From contig CAWFMY010000018.1 in assembly GCA_963816925.1 (NCBI GenBank), forward strand, positions 62,001 to 126,000: a stretch of DNA of 64,000 nt, written 5' to 3'. Below are positions 1-11,163 of the stretch, piece after piece. Source of the stretch: CAIWHR01 sp963816925 (GTDB lineage: Bacteria; Pseudomonadota; Gammaproteobacteria; Burkholderiales; Casimicrobiaceae). Position numbers and translations under genes: made by a program. The number at the start of each line of letters is the position of its first letter. Positions within the stretch are counted from its first letter, which is position 1. The notes beneath the pieces are model-generated. The model searched no databases, had not been told where the DNA came from, and worked only from the letters and a program-made list of their open reading frames with translations.

Positions 1-1218
1 CGCTGCGGCATCGATTCGGTCGAGATCGCGCGCATCGAGCGCCTGCTGGCGGAGACGCCCGCCGACGGCCTGCGCAAATTCTGGAGCGCGCAGGAGCTCG
101 CCGACGCCGGGGACGGGCCGGGACGCGCCGCGAGCCTTGCCGCGCGCTTCGCCGCCAAGGAAGCGTGCGCCAAGCTCTTTCCGCGCGAGACTGCGCGCGG
201 ACAACTCCTGCCCGAGGATTTTTCCGTCGTCAGCGACAACTACGGGGCGCCGCAGGCGGTCGCCGCGCCGAATGCAGCGGCAGCGATGGGCCGGCACCGG
301 ATAAGCAGAATCGCGCTGTCGCTGACGCACGATCGCACGAGCGCCTCCGCGGTCGCGCTTGCCGAGCCGGCGGTCGTCGACGTGCCCTTCGCGGGCCGCT
401 TCCTCTTCCGCCTTTTCCCGCTGCGCCGCAAGGTGATCCTCGCCAACCTGAATCGCGTTTATGGCGACACCGTCGCACCCGGAGAAATCGTGCGGCTCGC
501 GCAGGCGCATTACGGGCACCTGTGGCGCCTCTTCGGCGAATTCCTCAAGTTCCGCTGGCTGTCGCAGGCGCGCAAGACGGCGCTGGTGCGGGTCGAGAAC
601 ATCGAGGGACTCGTGGCCGCCGTCAACCAGGGCAAGGGCGTGCTGGTCCTCACCGGCCACTTCGGCAACTGGGAGGTCGCGACGATCGCCGGCATCGGCA
701 ACTATCCGGAAGTCCGCGGCCGCTTCCATTTCGTGCGCCGCGCGATCAAGCCCAAATGGCTCGACGCGCTCGTCACGCGTCGGTTCAATCAGGCGGGCTT
801 CGGCGTGCTGCCGAAGCGCGGCTCGCTCGATGCGATCCTCGCGACACTCGCCGCCGGCGACATGATCGTGTTCCCGTTCGACCAGCACGCGCGCCCGCCC
901 GATGGCATCGAAGTCGACTTCTTCGGGCACCCGGCGTGGACGTTCAAGAGCCTCGCGATCATTGCACTCGCCACCGGCGCGCCTGTGCTGCCGGCGACGA
1001 GCTGGCGCGAGCCGGACGGCCGTCACGTGCTGCGCTTCGAGGATGCGCTGTCGCCCATCGAGCTCCCGAACACGAACGACGCCATCCGCGCGAATACGCG
1101 CGCCTACAACGCGACGCTCGAGCGGCTGATCCTCGCCCGTCCCGAGCAGTGGTACTGGGTGCACCGCCGCTGGAAGGTCGTGCCGGGCCGGGGCGCGGCC
1201 GCGGGAAAGACCGGATAG
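1..1218 (+). CDS. Fused holo-[acyl-carrier-protein] synthase / LpxL-HtrB-like acyltransferase (5' end missing)
   Basis: The reading frame is open from the first base, so the true start lies upstream. The first ~115 visible residues are an AcpS-type phosphopantetheinyl transferase: GIDSVEIARIE carries the metal-binding Asp (visible residue 5) and RFAAKEA the catalytic Glu (residue 54), followed by LSLTHDR. With no stop or linker the frame runs into a lysophospholipid/lipid A acyltransferase of the LpxL/HtrB family, with the HX4E motif in TGHFGNWE (H220, E225) and a typical C-terminal EQWYWVHRRWK. The first half should load phosphopantetheine on an ACP and the second should transfer acyl chains from ACP to a lipid at the inner membrane. 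Both active sites look intact. The fusion is directly visible; a shared substrate ACP is inference. Confidence 0.85.
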   Translation, partial: RCGIDSVEIARIERLLAETPADGLRKFWSAQELADAGDGPGRAASLAARFAAKEACAKLFPRETARGQLLPEDFSVVSDNYGAPQAVAAPNAAAAMGRHRISRIALSLTHDRTSASAVALAEPAVVDVPFAGRFLFRLFPLRRKVILANLNRVYGDTVAPGEIVRLAQAHYGHLWRLFGEFLKFRWLSQARKTALVRVENIEGLVAAVNQGKGVLVLTGHFGNWEVATIAGIGNYPEVRGRFHFVRRAIKPKWLDALVTRRFNQAGFGVLPKRGSLDAILATLAAGDMIVFPFDQHARPPDGIEVDFFGHPAWTFKSLAIIALATGAPVLPATSWREPDGRHVLRFEDALSPIELPNTNDAIRANTRAYNATLERLILARPEQWYWVHRRWKVVPGRGAAAGKTG

Positions 1219-1357
1219 GCCCGATCCGGCAGTCCCGCTTGCCCTACATCAAACTGCGTCGGCGGCCCGCATGGAACAATGCCGACGCACTGATCCGACG
1301 AGAGCCGTGTCTCGCGGCTTTCGCGGCAATTTCCGGACGTTCCGACAAGGAGTGGAA

Positions 1358-1642
1358 ATGAAATTGATGATGCTCGCAATGGCATCGGCCGTGGCCGTGA
1401 CGGCGGCAGGGATCGCGCAGGCGCAGGATGGCGCGGCGCTGGCGCAGAAGAGCGGCTGCATGACCTGCCACGCCGTCGACACCAAGAAGATGGGTCCGTC
1501 GTTCAAGGACATCGCCGTCAAGCTCAAGGGGAAGTCCGACAAGGATGTCGTCGCTGCCATCAAGGCGGCCAAGCCGCATGCCTCGACCAAGGCGTCCGAC
1601 GACGATCTTCTCGCATTGAGCAAGTGGATCCTGTCGCTGTAA
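1358..1642 (+). CDS. Small periplasmic class I cytochrome c
   Basis: This is a 94-residue precursor with a signal peptide ending near AQAQD and a single haem c site, CMTCH (C34, C37, H38). Length and the C-terminal helix SDDDLLALSKWILSL fit small soluble electron carriers of the c551/c552 type. The start is chosen because AAGGAG lies at 1347-1352 just ahead of ATG 1358; an upstream in-frame extension is unlikely because it would precede the signal peptide. Where classical c551 has a PMPP loop supplying the axial Met, this protein has KPHAST, so the sixth ligand is unclear (perhaps His, or Met45 in KMGPSF). Its redox partners are not in the window. Confidence 0.85.
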   Translation: MKLMMLAMASAVAVTAAGIAQAQDGAALAQKSGCMTCHAVDTKKMGPSFKDIAVKLKGKSDKDVVAAIKAAKPHASTKASDDDLLALSKWILSL

Positions 1643-1697
1643 CGGACAGGCGGTTCCCCGATCGCGCGGCACGGGGATTGTCTCGCGTCGCGACGTG

Positions 1698-2681
1698 ATG
1701 CCCGCGCCCGATTTCCGAAGGCGCGCGATCCTGTTCGCCGCGCTCGGCGCCGTGCCGATCGCGCGCGCGTGGGCACGCGCGCCGTTTCCGGAACGGCCGG
1801 TGCGCATCGTGGTGCCCTACAGCGTCGGGGTCGGGCCCGACGTGGTCGCGCGCAGCCTGGCGGACCACCTGTCGCGCCAATGGGGCCAGCCGGTCGTCGT
1901 CGACAACAAGCCGGGCGCGTCGGGCATTGTCGCCTTCGCCGAAGTTCGCCGCGTGACGCCCGATGGCCACACGCTGTTCGTCGCGGACACCGCGACGCTC
2001 GCCGTCAATCCGCTGCTGAACGCCGCGCTGCCCTATGATCCGATTCGCGACCTCGTCCCGCTGTCGATGCTGTTTCGCGCGACGTTCGTGATCCTGGTCG
2101 GGGGCCCGAGTCGTTTTCGCTCGGCGCGCGAATTGCTCGACGCGGCGCGGCAGGCGCCGGAGCGCGTCAGCTACGGCTCGCTCGGCAACGGCCACGCAAC
2201 GCATGTCGCGATCGAGAGCATGGCGCGCGCGGCGGATGTGCGGATGCTGCACGTGCCGTTCAAGGAAGCGGGCGCGCTGTTGTCCGCGGTCGCCGCGGGC
2301 GAAGTCGACTTCACGACGTTCGGGATGAACACGGTCGCGGGACTCGTCGCCAGCGGGAAGCTGCGCCCGCTCGCGGTGGCCGCGCGAACACGCCTTGCCG
2401 GCTACCCGACGCTACCGACGCTATCCGAATCCGGCGGCCCGAATGTCGAGATGCGGCCGTGGGCCGCGATGGTCGCCGTGGCGGGAACACCGGCGCCGAT
2501 CATCCTGCAACTGCACGACGACATCGTCTCCGCGCTTACGTCCGCCGACGTGCGCGCGCGCATCGACGCCGCGGGTTTCGAAATGACGCCGTCGACGCCG
2601 CAGGGGCTGCGCGAGCGCGTCGATGCCGACATCGCGCTCTACCTGCCGCTGGTCCGCGAGGGGCGTGTCGCGGCGCTTTGA
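1698..2681 (+). CDS. Bug/TctC-family periplasmic substrate-binding protein
   Basis: A 327-residue extracytoplasmic receptor of the tripartite tricarboxylate transporter (Bug) family. The N-terminus has a twin-arginine-like RRRAILF and a hydrophobic leader ending around ARAWARA. Typical Bug motifs follow: RPVRIVVPY, a segment equivalent to the GG.D loop, QPVVVDNKPGASG, PDGHTLF, and HVPFKEAGALLSAVAAGEVD. It would bind an organic acid or related small molecule in the periplasm, but the ligand cannot be read from the sequence. GTG 1695 is adjacent but ATG 1698 is preferred. No TctA/TctB membrane genes are nearby, which is common for this hugely expanded family. Confidence 0.88.
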   Translation: MPAPDFRRRAILFAALGAVPIARAWARAPFPERPVRIVVPYSVGVGPDVVARSLADHLSRQWGQPVVVDNKPGASGIVAFAEVRRVTPDGHTLFVADTATLAVNPLLNAALPYDPIRDLVPLSMLFRATFVILVGGPSRFRSARELLDAARQAPERVSYGSLGNGHATHVAIESMARAADVRMLHVPFKEAGALLSAVAAGEVDFTTFGMNTVAGLVASGKLRPLAVAARTRLAGYPTLPTLSESGGPNVEMRPWAAMVAVAGTPAPIILQLHDDIVSALTSADVRARIDAAGFEMTPSTPQGLRERVDADIALYLPLVREGRVAAL

Positions 2682-2960
2682 CCCGTCCGACCGCGGTCGG
2701 CGGCGGTTGGCTTCCTGCTCGTCCGCCGTGGCCCGTAACGCCAACGCGTGGAAAACTTCGTCGCCCGACCGGAGCCGCTCATCAAAAACCTTCCCGCCGT
2801 GGCAATTCTCAAGATTGAAGTGGACGGATGTCGTGGCGTCGAGTCGTCGATCAAAATTGGTACTATTGCTGAGCTGTCCTGCGCCGATCGCGACCGTCGC
2901 GTCGGCACACTCGAACGAGCACTGCATCGAGGACATCGAAACGCCCCAGGGAGATGACCC

Positions 2961-3614
2961 GTGGAAACTTATCCCGCAGATATCTTCACCGAGCCGGAAC
3001 CCGATGTCGACACGCTGGCGAACCTTGGCCCGCTGACCGGCATGGCCGGCATCTGGATCGGTGAGCGCGGGCTCGACGTCAATCCCAAGGCGGATGGCCC
3101 CGAAAAGGATGCCTACATCGAGCGTTACGAGTTGCAGCCCATCGATGCGCAGACCAACGGGCCGCAACTTCTATACGGGTTGCGCTACCACACGCGCATC
3201 GTCGAGCCGAACAAGGTCGAGACCTTTCACGATCAGGTCGGCTACTGGCTCTGGGAGCCGTCCACCGGCGCGCTGCTCCTGACGCTGTCCATCCCGCGCG
3301 GGCAAATTGCCATGCTTGCCGGTCGTGCCGACGCCGACGCGAAAAAATTCCGGGTGCAGGCCGTCCGCGGTTCGCTCACCAACGGCATCGTTTCGGGACC
3401 GTTTCTCGAGTACGCGTTCAGGACCGAGAGTTGCACCGTCGACGTCACGATCAACGACAACGGAACGTGGTCGTACGAGCAGGATACGGTGCTGATCGTG
3501 CGGGGTCAGCCCGAGCCGTTCCACCACACCGATCGCAACACGTTGCGCAAGATCGGCGAGCCCACGCCAAATCCAACGGCGCTCGCCGCCGCGAAGGCAA
3601 GTCAGGTTCGCTGA
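2961..3614 (+). CDS. Nitrobindin/FABP-like haem-binding beta-barrel protein
   Basis: A 217-residue cytoplasmic protein without signal peptide or membrane segments. The segment LGPLTGMAGIWIGE resembles the opening of the nitrobindin (DUF1794/THAP4-like) barrel, and a conserved His-rich stretch (FHHTDRNTL) near the C-terminus is where the family places its proximal haem ligand. Function is probably haem or hydrophobic ligand binding; nitric-oxide chemistry is only a family-level suggestion. GTG 2961 is chosen because AGGGAGA sits at 2948-2954 with good spacing. The ~280 bases between this gene and the upstream receptor hold nothing I can name. It converges with msbA. Confidence 0.7.
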   Translation: METYPADIFTEPEPDVDTLANLGPLTGMAGIWIGERGLDVNPKADGPEKDAYIERYELQPIDAQTNGPQLLYGLRYHTRIVEPNKVETFHDQVGYWLWEPSTGALLLTLSIPRGQIAMLAGRADADAKKFRVQAVRGSLTNGIVSGPFLEYAFRTESCTVDVTINDNGTWSYEQDTVLIVRGQPEPFHHTDRNTLRKIGEPTPNPTALAAAKASQVR

Positions 3615-3660
3615 CGCCGGCTCGAGCGGATCGGCGGCGCGCCGACGCGATCGACGCCCG

Positions 3661-5383
<1,723 letters not shown>

Positions 5384-5433
5384 GTGGGGAGCTGCGGCGG
5401 ACGGGTGCTTCGCGGAACGGACCGAAGAGCGCG

Positions 5434-5460
5434 ATTATATCGGAGACGCTCCGCTATAAT
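5434..5460. promoter_or_regulatory. Candidate divergent -10 elements between msbA and the ferredoxin gene
   Basis: A perfect TATAAT lies on the plus strand at 5455-5460 and another on the minus strand at 5434-5439, about 28 and 51 bases from the facing start codons. Matching -35 hexamers are weak on both sides, so this is a plausible but unproven pair of sigma-70 promoters. Confidence 0.4.
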
Positions 5461-5487
5461 TGTCGTCCCCAAGCGGCCTTGACTCGG

Positions 5488-5796
5488 ATGAGCTACTACC
5501 AGCGCCACGTCTTTTTCTGCTGCAACAAGCGCGACCCGCCCGAGGCCTGTTGCGCGAACCACGGCGCGGCCGATCTGCAGGCTTACGCCAAGGGCCGGAT
5601 CAAGGAACTGGGCCTCAACGGGAAGGGCAAGGTGCGCATCAACAAGGCGGGCTGCCTCGACCGCTGCGAGGAGGGCCCGGTGATCGTCGTCTACCCCGAC
5701 GGCGTCTGGTATACCTACGTCGATCGCGCGGACATCGACGAGATCATCGACCGTCACGTCGTCGGCGGCGAGGTCGTCGAGAGGCTCCGGATTTGA
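5488..5796 (+). CDS. Thioredoxin-like [2Fe-2S] ferredoxin
   Basis: A 102-residue protein of the thioredoxin-fold [2Fe-2S] ferredoxin family. Candidate cluster ligands are in the N-terminal HVFFCCNKRDPPEACC region (C11/C12 and C21/C22) and in GCLDRCEEGPV (C56, C60), which matches the C-x3-C second pair of the family. It would act as a soluble electron carrier. The start is the ATG at 5488 giving MSYYQRH; an in-frame TTG nine bases upstream is less likely. Its stop overlaps the next start (TTGA at 5793-5796), so the hydrolase gene is translationally coupled. Confidence 0.85.
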   Translation: MSYYQRHVFFCCNKRDPPEACCANHGAADLQAYAKGRIKELGLNGKGKVRINKAGCLDRCEEGPVIVVYPDGVWYTYVDRADIDEIIDRHVVGGEVVERLRI

Positions 5797-6413
5797 CGCC
5801 GAAGACAACCGAGCGATTGGTCGTCGACGGTCCGGCCGGCGCGCTGGAAATCGTGGTCAACGCGTCCGACGCTCCTCCCCGCGGAATCGCGCTCGTCGCG
5901 CACCCGCATCCGCAGCAGGGCGGCACGCTCGACAACAAGGTGGCGCAGACACTCGCGAAGACCTTTTTCGCGCTGGGCTACGCGAGTGTCCGCTTCAACT
6001 TCCGCGGCGTCGGGCAATCCGCGGGCTCGTTCGACGACGGCGTTGGCGAGACCGCCGATGCGCTCGCGGCGCTCGCGTACGCAAAGGGTCGTTTCGGCGA
6101 CATTCCGCTTGTCCTCGCCGGCTTCTCATTCGGCTCGTACATCCAGACGCGCGTCGCGGCGACGATTGCGGCAGAGCGCATGGTGCTCGTGGGCCCGGCG
6201 GCGACGCGCATTGGCGCCACCACGGTTCCCGCCGACACGATCGTGATCCACGGCGAGGAGGACGACGTCGTGCCGCTCGCCGCGGTGCTCGCGTGGGCAC
6301 GCCCGCAGGAGCTTCCGGTCGTCGTATTCCCCGGCTGCGGACATTTCTTCCACGGCCGGCTGCCGCAACTGCAGCGCACGATCGCCGGCATGTGGCAGGG
6401 ACGGCGGGAATGA
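5793..6413 (+). CDS. Alpha/beta hydrolase, dienelactone-hydrolase/YfbB-like small serine hydrolase
   Basis: A 206-residue alpha/beta hydrolase. Visible features are the oxyanion-region motif AHPHPQQGGTLDNKV, the strand VRFNFRGVGQS, the nucleophile elbow GFSFGS (Ser), an acidic residue in HGEEDDVVP and the C-terminal catalytic His in GCGHFFHG. The HPHP...G..D/NN pattern is typical of a bacterial hydrolase family annotated only as alpha/beta hydrolase. TTG 5793 is chosen since it overlaps the ferredoxin stop by four bases and leaves no gap. The stop in turn overlaps the next ATG (ATGA at 6410-6413). Substrate is unknown. Confidence 0.82.
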   Translation: MTPKTTERLVVDGPAGALEIVVNASDAPPRGIALVAHPHPQQGGTLDNKVAQTLAKTFFALGYASVRFNFRGVGQSAGSFDDGVGETADALAALAYAKGRFGDIPLVLAGFSFGSYIQTRVAATIAAERMVLVGPAATRIGATTVPADTIVIHGEEDDVVPLAAVLAWARPQELPVVVFPGCGHFFHGRLPQLQRTIAGMWQGRRE

Positions 6414-7168
6414 AGAGGGCATCGTCGAAAGGAAAGGCGTCCGGCGCCGAATGGCGCGCACGCGTCGATCTGGCGGCCTGCTACCGGCTCGTCGCGCATT
6501 TCCGGATGACCGATTTGATCTACACGCACATTTCCTCGCGCATGCCGGGACGCGCGCCGCGGTTCCTGATCAATCCCTACGGCCTCATGTTCGACGAGAT
6601 CACCGCATCGTGCCTCGTGACAGTCACGCTGGATGGCCGCATCGTCGACGACCCGACCGGGCTCGGCATCAATCCCGCAGGATTCGTGATCCACAGCGCG
6701 ATCCACGGCGCGCGCCACGACGTCGGCTGCGTCATCCATACGCACACCGCCGCGGGCCTCGCGGTCGCGGCGCAAAAGCGCGGCCTGCTGCCGCTTTCGC
6801 AGCACGCCATGCGCTTCACCGATTGCCTCGCCTATCACGATTACGAAGGCGTTGCGCTCGATCTCCCCGAGCAGCGGCGCCTCGTGCGCGACCTCGGGCG
6901 GCACAACGCGATGATCCTGCGCAATCACGGCCTCCTCGCGTGCGGTGCGACCGTCGCCGAGGCGTTCGACCGCATCCATTACCTCGAGCGCGCCTGCCAG
7001 GCGCAGGTGGGCGCAATGGCCGGCGGCGTCCCGCTGACCATTCCCAAGCCGGCGGTCGCCCGCAAGGTCGCGCGGCAGTTCGCGCGGCCCGGCCGCACCG
7101 CGCCGGGAAATGCCTGGTCGGCGCTGCTGCGCCTGGTCGATCGCCTCGATCCGTCCTACAAATCGTGA
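6410..7168 (+). CDS. Class II aldolase/adducin-family protein
   Basis: A 252-residue protein of the class II aldolase/adducin head family. The zinc site is recognisable as HTHTAAG plus a later His in LRNHGLLACG; the N-terminal YRLVAHFRMTDLIYTHISSR is the family's usual opening. Such proteins include L-fuculose-phosphate aldolase and decarboxylases, but the catalytic specificity cannot be decided here. ATG 6410 overlaps the preceding stop (ATGA), so ferredoxin, hydrolase and aldolase appear to be one transcription unit. Confidence 0.85.
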   Translation: MKRASSKGKASGAEWRARVDLAACYRLVAHFRMTDLIYTHISSRMPGRAPRFLINPYGLMFDEITASCLVTVTLDGRIVDDPTGLGINPAGFVIHSAIHGARHDVGCVIHTHTAAGLAVAAQKRGLLPLSQHAMRFTDCLAYHDYEGVALDLPEQRRLVRDLGRHNAMILRNHGLLACGATVAEAFDRIHYLERACQAQVGAMAGGVPLTIPKPAVARKVARQFARPGRTAPGNAWSALLRLVDRLDPSYKS

Positions 7169-7264
7169 CCTGATCCCGACGTCGGCGCTGCTTCGCCGCT
7201 TCTCGTATACTTGACCGCCGCGCGCCGGCAAACAGGCGCCGCATCCGAATTCGGGAGGAACGCC

Positions 7265-8251
7265 ATGACCATCCGCTCCACGATGCTGACCGCCGCGTCG
7301 GCGCTGCTGTGCGCATCCCTTGCCGCCGTCGCGCCGCACGCGATCGCGCAGGAAAAGTTCGACAAGCCGATCCGGATCCTGGTCGGTTTCGCCGCGGGCG
7401 GCACGGCGGACCTCATCGCACGCGTGGTGGCCGACAAGATGAAGGACAGCATCGGCCAGCCGGTGATCGTCGAGAACCGGCCGGGCGCGATCGGGCGCAT
7501 CGCCGCCGATGCCGTCAAGAACGCGGCGCCCGACGGCACCACGATCATGGTGATGCCGATCGGCCCGATGGCCGTCGTTCCGCATGTCTACAAGGACATC
7601 ACCTACGATCCGATCAAGGACTTCACGCCGATCGCGATCGGCGCGACATTCCAGTTCGCCTTCGCTGCCGGGCCCGCCAGCGGCGCCAAGAACTGGGCCG
7701 ACTTCGTTGCGTGGGCGAAGGCCAATCCGGGCAAGGCCGCCTATGCGACATCGGGAGCGGGAAGCCTGCCGCATTTCTTCGGCGTATTGCTCGGCCGCGG
7801 CATCGGCGTCGACATGGTGCACGTGCCGTACAAGGGCTCGGCCGCGTACATCAACGATCTCATCGGCGGCCAGGTGCCCGCGGCGGTGGACGCGATCGCC
7901 GATCTCACCGAGCTGCATCGCGCGGGCAAGGTGACGATCCTCGCGTCGTCGGGCTCGAAGCGCTCGGTCGCGCTGCCCGATGTCCCGACGTTCGCGGAGC
8001 TCGGCGTCAAGGACGTGGAAGCGATCGGCTGGTTCGGCTTCTTCGCGCCGGCAAAGACACCGAAGCCGATCGTCGATGCATTGAACCGCGCGATCAACAA
8101 GGCGCTCACCTCGCCCGACGTCGTGCAGAAACTCGCGGGCATCGGCATGGACCCGACGACGGGAACGCCCGAGGACTTCGCGAAAATGGTCGCCATGGAC
8201 TACGCGAAATGGGGCCCGATCGTCACCGCGTCAGGGTTCAAGCCCGAGTGA
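7265..8251 (+). CDS. Bug/TctC-family periplasmic substrate-binding protein
   Basis: A 328-residue Bug receptor with a clear Sec signal peptide (cleavage near AIAQEK). Family motifs: KPIRILVGFAAGGTADLIAR, QPVIVENRPGA, PDGTTIMVM, YATSGAGSLPHF and HVPYKGSAAYINDLIGGQV. GGGAGGA precedes ATG 7265. It would capture a small carboxylate-like ligand in the periplasm; no membrane components are linked. The position directly after an aldolase gene may mean a shared catabolic role, but a ~95-base gap separates them. The stop codon is immediately followed by a mosaic intergenic repeat. Confidence 0.9.
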   Translation: MTIRSTMLTAASALLCASLAAVAPHAIAQEKFDKPIRILVGFAAGGTADLIARVVADKMKDSIGQPVIVENRPGAIGRIAADAVKNAAPDGTTIMVMPIGPMAVVPHVYKDITYDPIKDFTPIAIGATFQFAFAAGPASGAKNWADFVAWAKANPGKAAYATSGAGSLPHFFGVLLGRGIGVDMVHVPYKGSAAYINDLIGGQVPAAVDAIADLTELHRAGKVTILASSGSKRSVALPDVPTFAELGVKDVEAIGWFGFFAPAKTPKPIVDALNRAINKALTSPDVVQKLAGIGMDPTTGTPEDFAKMVAMDYAKWGPIVTASGFKPE

Positions 8252-8470
8252 GCGAGGCGCGTGAGACCGAAGGTCGAGCGAAGGCCCGAGGACGCCCGTG
8301 CGAGCAGGGCGGAGCCAAGGCCCGAAGGGCACGTCTGCGAGCGCGGGTGGCGGCCGACCCCAAGGCGCAACGAGTACACGTGAATGGTGCGGAGGCCGCG
8401 CGTCGCCGAGCGGCCGAGCGCGGCCGACAGTGCGGCGCTACGCAACACGCCGATCGTGCGGAGGCCGCGG
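8252..8470 (+). repeat. Mosaic intergenic repeat, copy A
   Basis: The spacer after the Bug gene stop carries a core at 8300-8359, including AGCCAAGGCCCGAAGGGC and a GCGGGTGGCGGCCGACC end, that recurs almost exactly at 13618-13677 and partly at 56662-56695. A second module, TGCGGAGGCCGCGCG, follows near 8388 and is repeated at 13706. The core contains a short GCCC-GAA-GGGC hairpin. The repeat begins straight after the stop codon and ends at the NodI-like gene start. Confidence 0.8.
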
Positions 8471-8471
8471 T

Positions 8472-9395
<924 letters not shown>

Positions 9396-9414
9396 CGGGC
9401 CACGGGAGATCGAA

Positions 9415-11152
9415 TTGAAGACGCAACGCATGCTGGCGCTCGCCGCCGTGTTGCTGTCCGGCATGGCGCAAGGGACGACGCCGGATGCCGCTTTCGCGCG
9501 CGATTTCGGCGACGATTTTCTCGACCGCTATTGGGCGCACAACACCGACGCCGCCGTGAGCGTCGGCTATTACAAGTATGCCGACCGGCTCGTCGTGCCC
9601 GACGCAGCCGCGCGCAGGCGCTATCTCGCGTTTCTCGATGCGTCGCTGAAAAGGCTTTCCGCGATCGATGCGAAGAGCCTCGACGTCGGCCACCGCACCG
9701 ACTGGTCCATTTTGAAGAGCCGCCTCGACCAGGAGCGCTGGTACCTCACGGTGTACCGGGACTGGGAATGGGACCCCTCGGGTTACAACGTCGCCGACGC
9801 GTTCGCGAAGTTGTCGAACACGCCCTACGCACCGGCGGAGGAGCGGTTGCGCGCCATTTCCGGGCGTCTCTCAATGGTGCCCGCGTACTACGCCGCTGCC
9901 AAAGCGGCGGTCAAGCACCCGGTGCGCGAATACACGCAGCTCGCCATCGAGCAGAATACCGGAGCCCTCGACGTTTTCGGCCGCGAATTCGAGGCGATGG
10001 TCGCGAGCTCGAAGCTTTCCGCGAGCGAGCGCGCCCGATTGTTGCAGCGCGTCGCCGCGGCGCGCGCGGCGATTGCCGACTATGTCGATTTCCTGAAGCG
10101 GGTCGATGCGGAGCCAGGGCGCCGACACGCGCTCGTTCCGGATCGGGTCGAAACTCTACGAGCAGAAATTCGCCCTCGACATCCAGTCGGGCGAGTCCGC
10201 GGCGCACTTGTACGAGCGCGCGCTCGTCGAAAAGGAACTGCTGCACACGCGCATGGCCGAGCTCGCCGGCGAGCTCTGGCCGAAGTACATGGCCGCGGTG
10301 CCAAAGCCGGCGGATCGGCTGGAGGCCGTCCGTGCGGTGATCGACAAGATCGCGGAGAACCACGTTGCGCGCGAGCAATTCGTGCCGAGCGTCAAGGCGC
10401 TGATGCCGCGACTGGAAAGGTGGGTGACCGACCACGGACTGTTGACGCTGGACCCGACCCGTCCGCTCGAGGTGCGCGAGATGCCCCCTTACCAGCGCGG
10501 ATTTTCGATGGCGAACCTGCAATCCTCCGGGCCGTACGATCCCACGGCGCAGAGCTGGTACAACGTTTCGCCGCTCGACGCGTACACACCCGGCGAGGCC
10601 GAGAGCTTCCTGCGCGAATACAACGATTACACGATGCAGGTCCTGAGCATCCACGAGGGCGTTCCCGGCCACTACGTGCAGCTCATGTACTCGAACAAGT
10701 CGCCGAGCCGCATCAAGGCGGTTTTCGGCAATGGCGCAACGGTGGAAGGCTGGGCGGTGTACTCGGAGCGCATGATGATGGAGTCGGGATGGGGGGACAA
10801 CGCGCCGGAGATGTGGCTCATGTATTACAAGTGGTACCTGCGCGCGGTCTGCAACACGATCCTCGACTACCAGGTGCACACGCAGGAGCTGACCGAGCAC
10901 GGCGCGATCGACCTGCTCCGGCGCGAAGCCTTCCAGTCGGAGACCGAGGCGACCGGGAAGTGGCGGCGCGCGCGCCTGTCGGCCGTGCAGCTCGCGACCT
11001 ACTTTTCCGGTTACGCCGCCATCCACGATTTCCGCGAGCGGCTGAAGCAGGAGCAGGGCGCGGCATTCGACCTCAAGCGCTTCCACGAGCAATTCCTGTC
11101 GTACGGCAGCGCGCCGGTCGGGGTGATCAAGGAGCTGATGCGCCCTCGGTAA
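9415..11152 (+). CDS. DUF885-family exported metallopeptidase-like protein (one frameshift)
   Basis: A DUF885 protein of about 578 residues once a single extra G near 10115 is removed (ending AEPG, resuming ADTRSFRIGSKLYEQKF). The N-terminus is a signal peptide; TTG 9415 is chosen because GGGAG lies ten bases upstream, with ATG 9430 as an alternative. The zinc motif HEGVPGH (near 10647) and the downstream EGWAVYSE are the hallmarks of the family, thought to be peptidases or related hydrolases in the envelope. Substrate is unknown. It follows the NodI-like gene by only 19 bases. Confidence 0.82.
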
Positions 11153-11163
11153 ACGGCGGCGGA

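Noticed and set aside
165..1361. Long Arg-rich open frame across the AcpS-acyltransferase gene
   Set aside because: It is a GC-rich shadow frame; the overlapping frame has clear AcpS and LpxL motifs.
2682..2960. Small gene between the first Bug receptor and the nitrobindin-like protein
   Set aside because: Short frames exist but lack ribosome-binding sites, recognisable motifs or gene-like composition.
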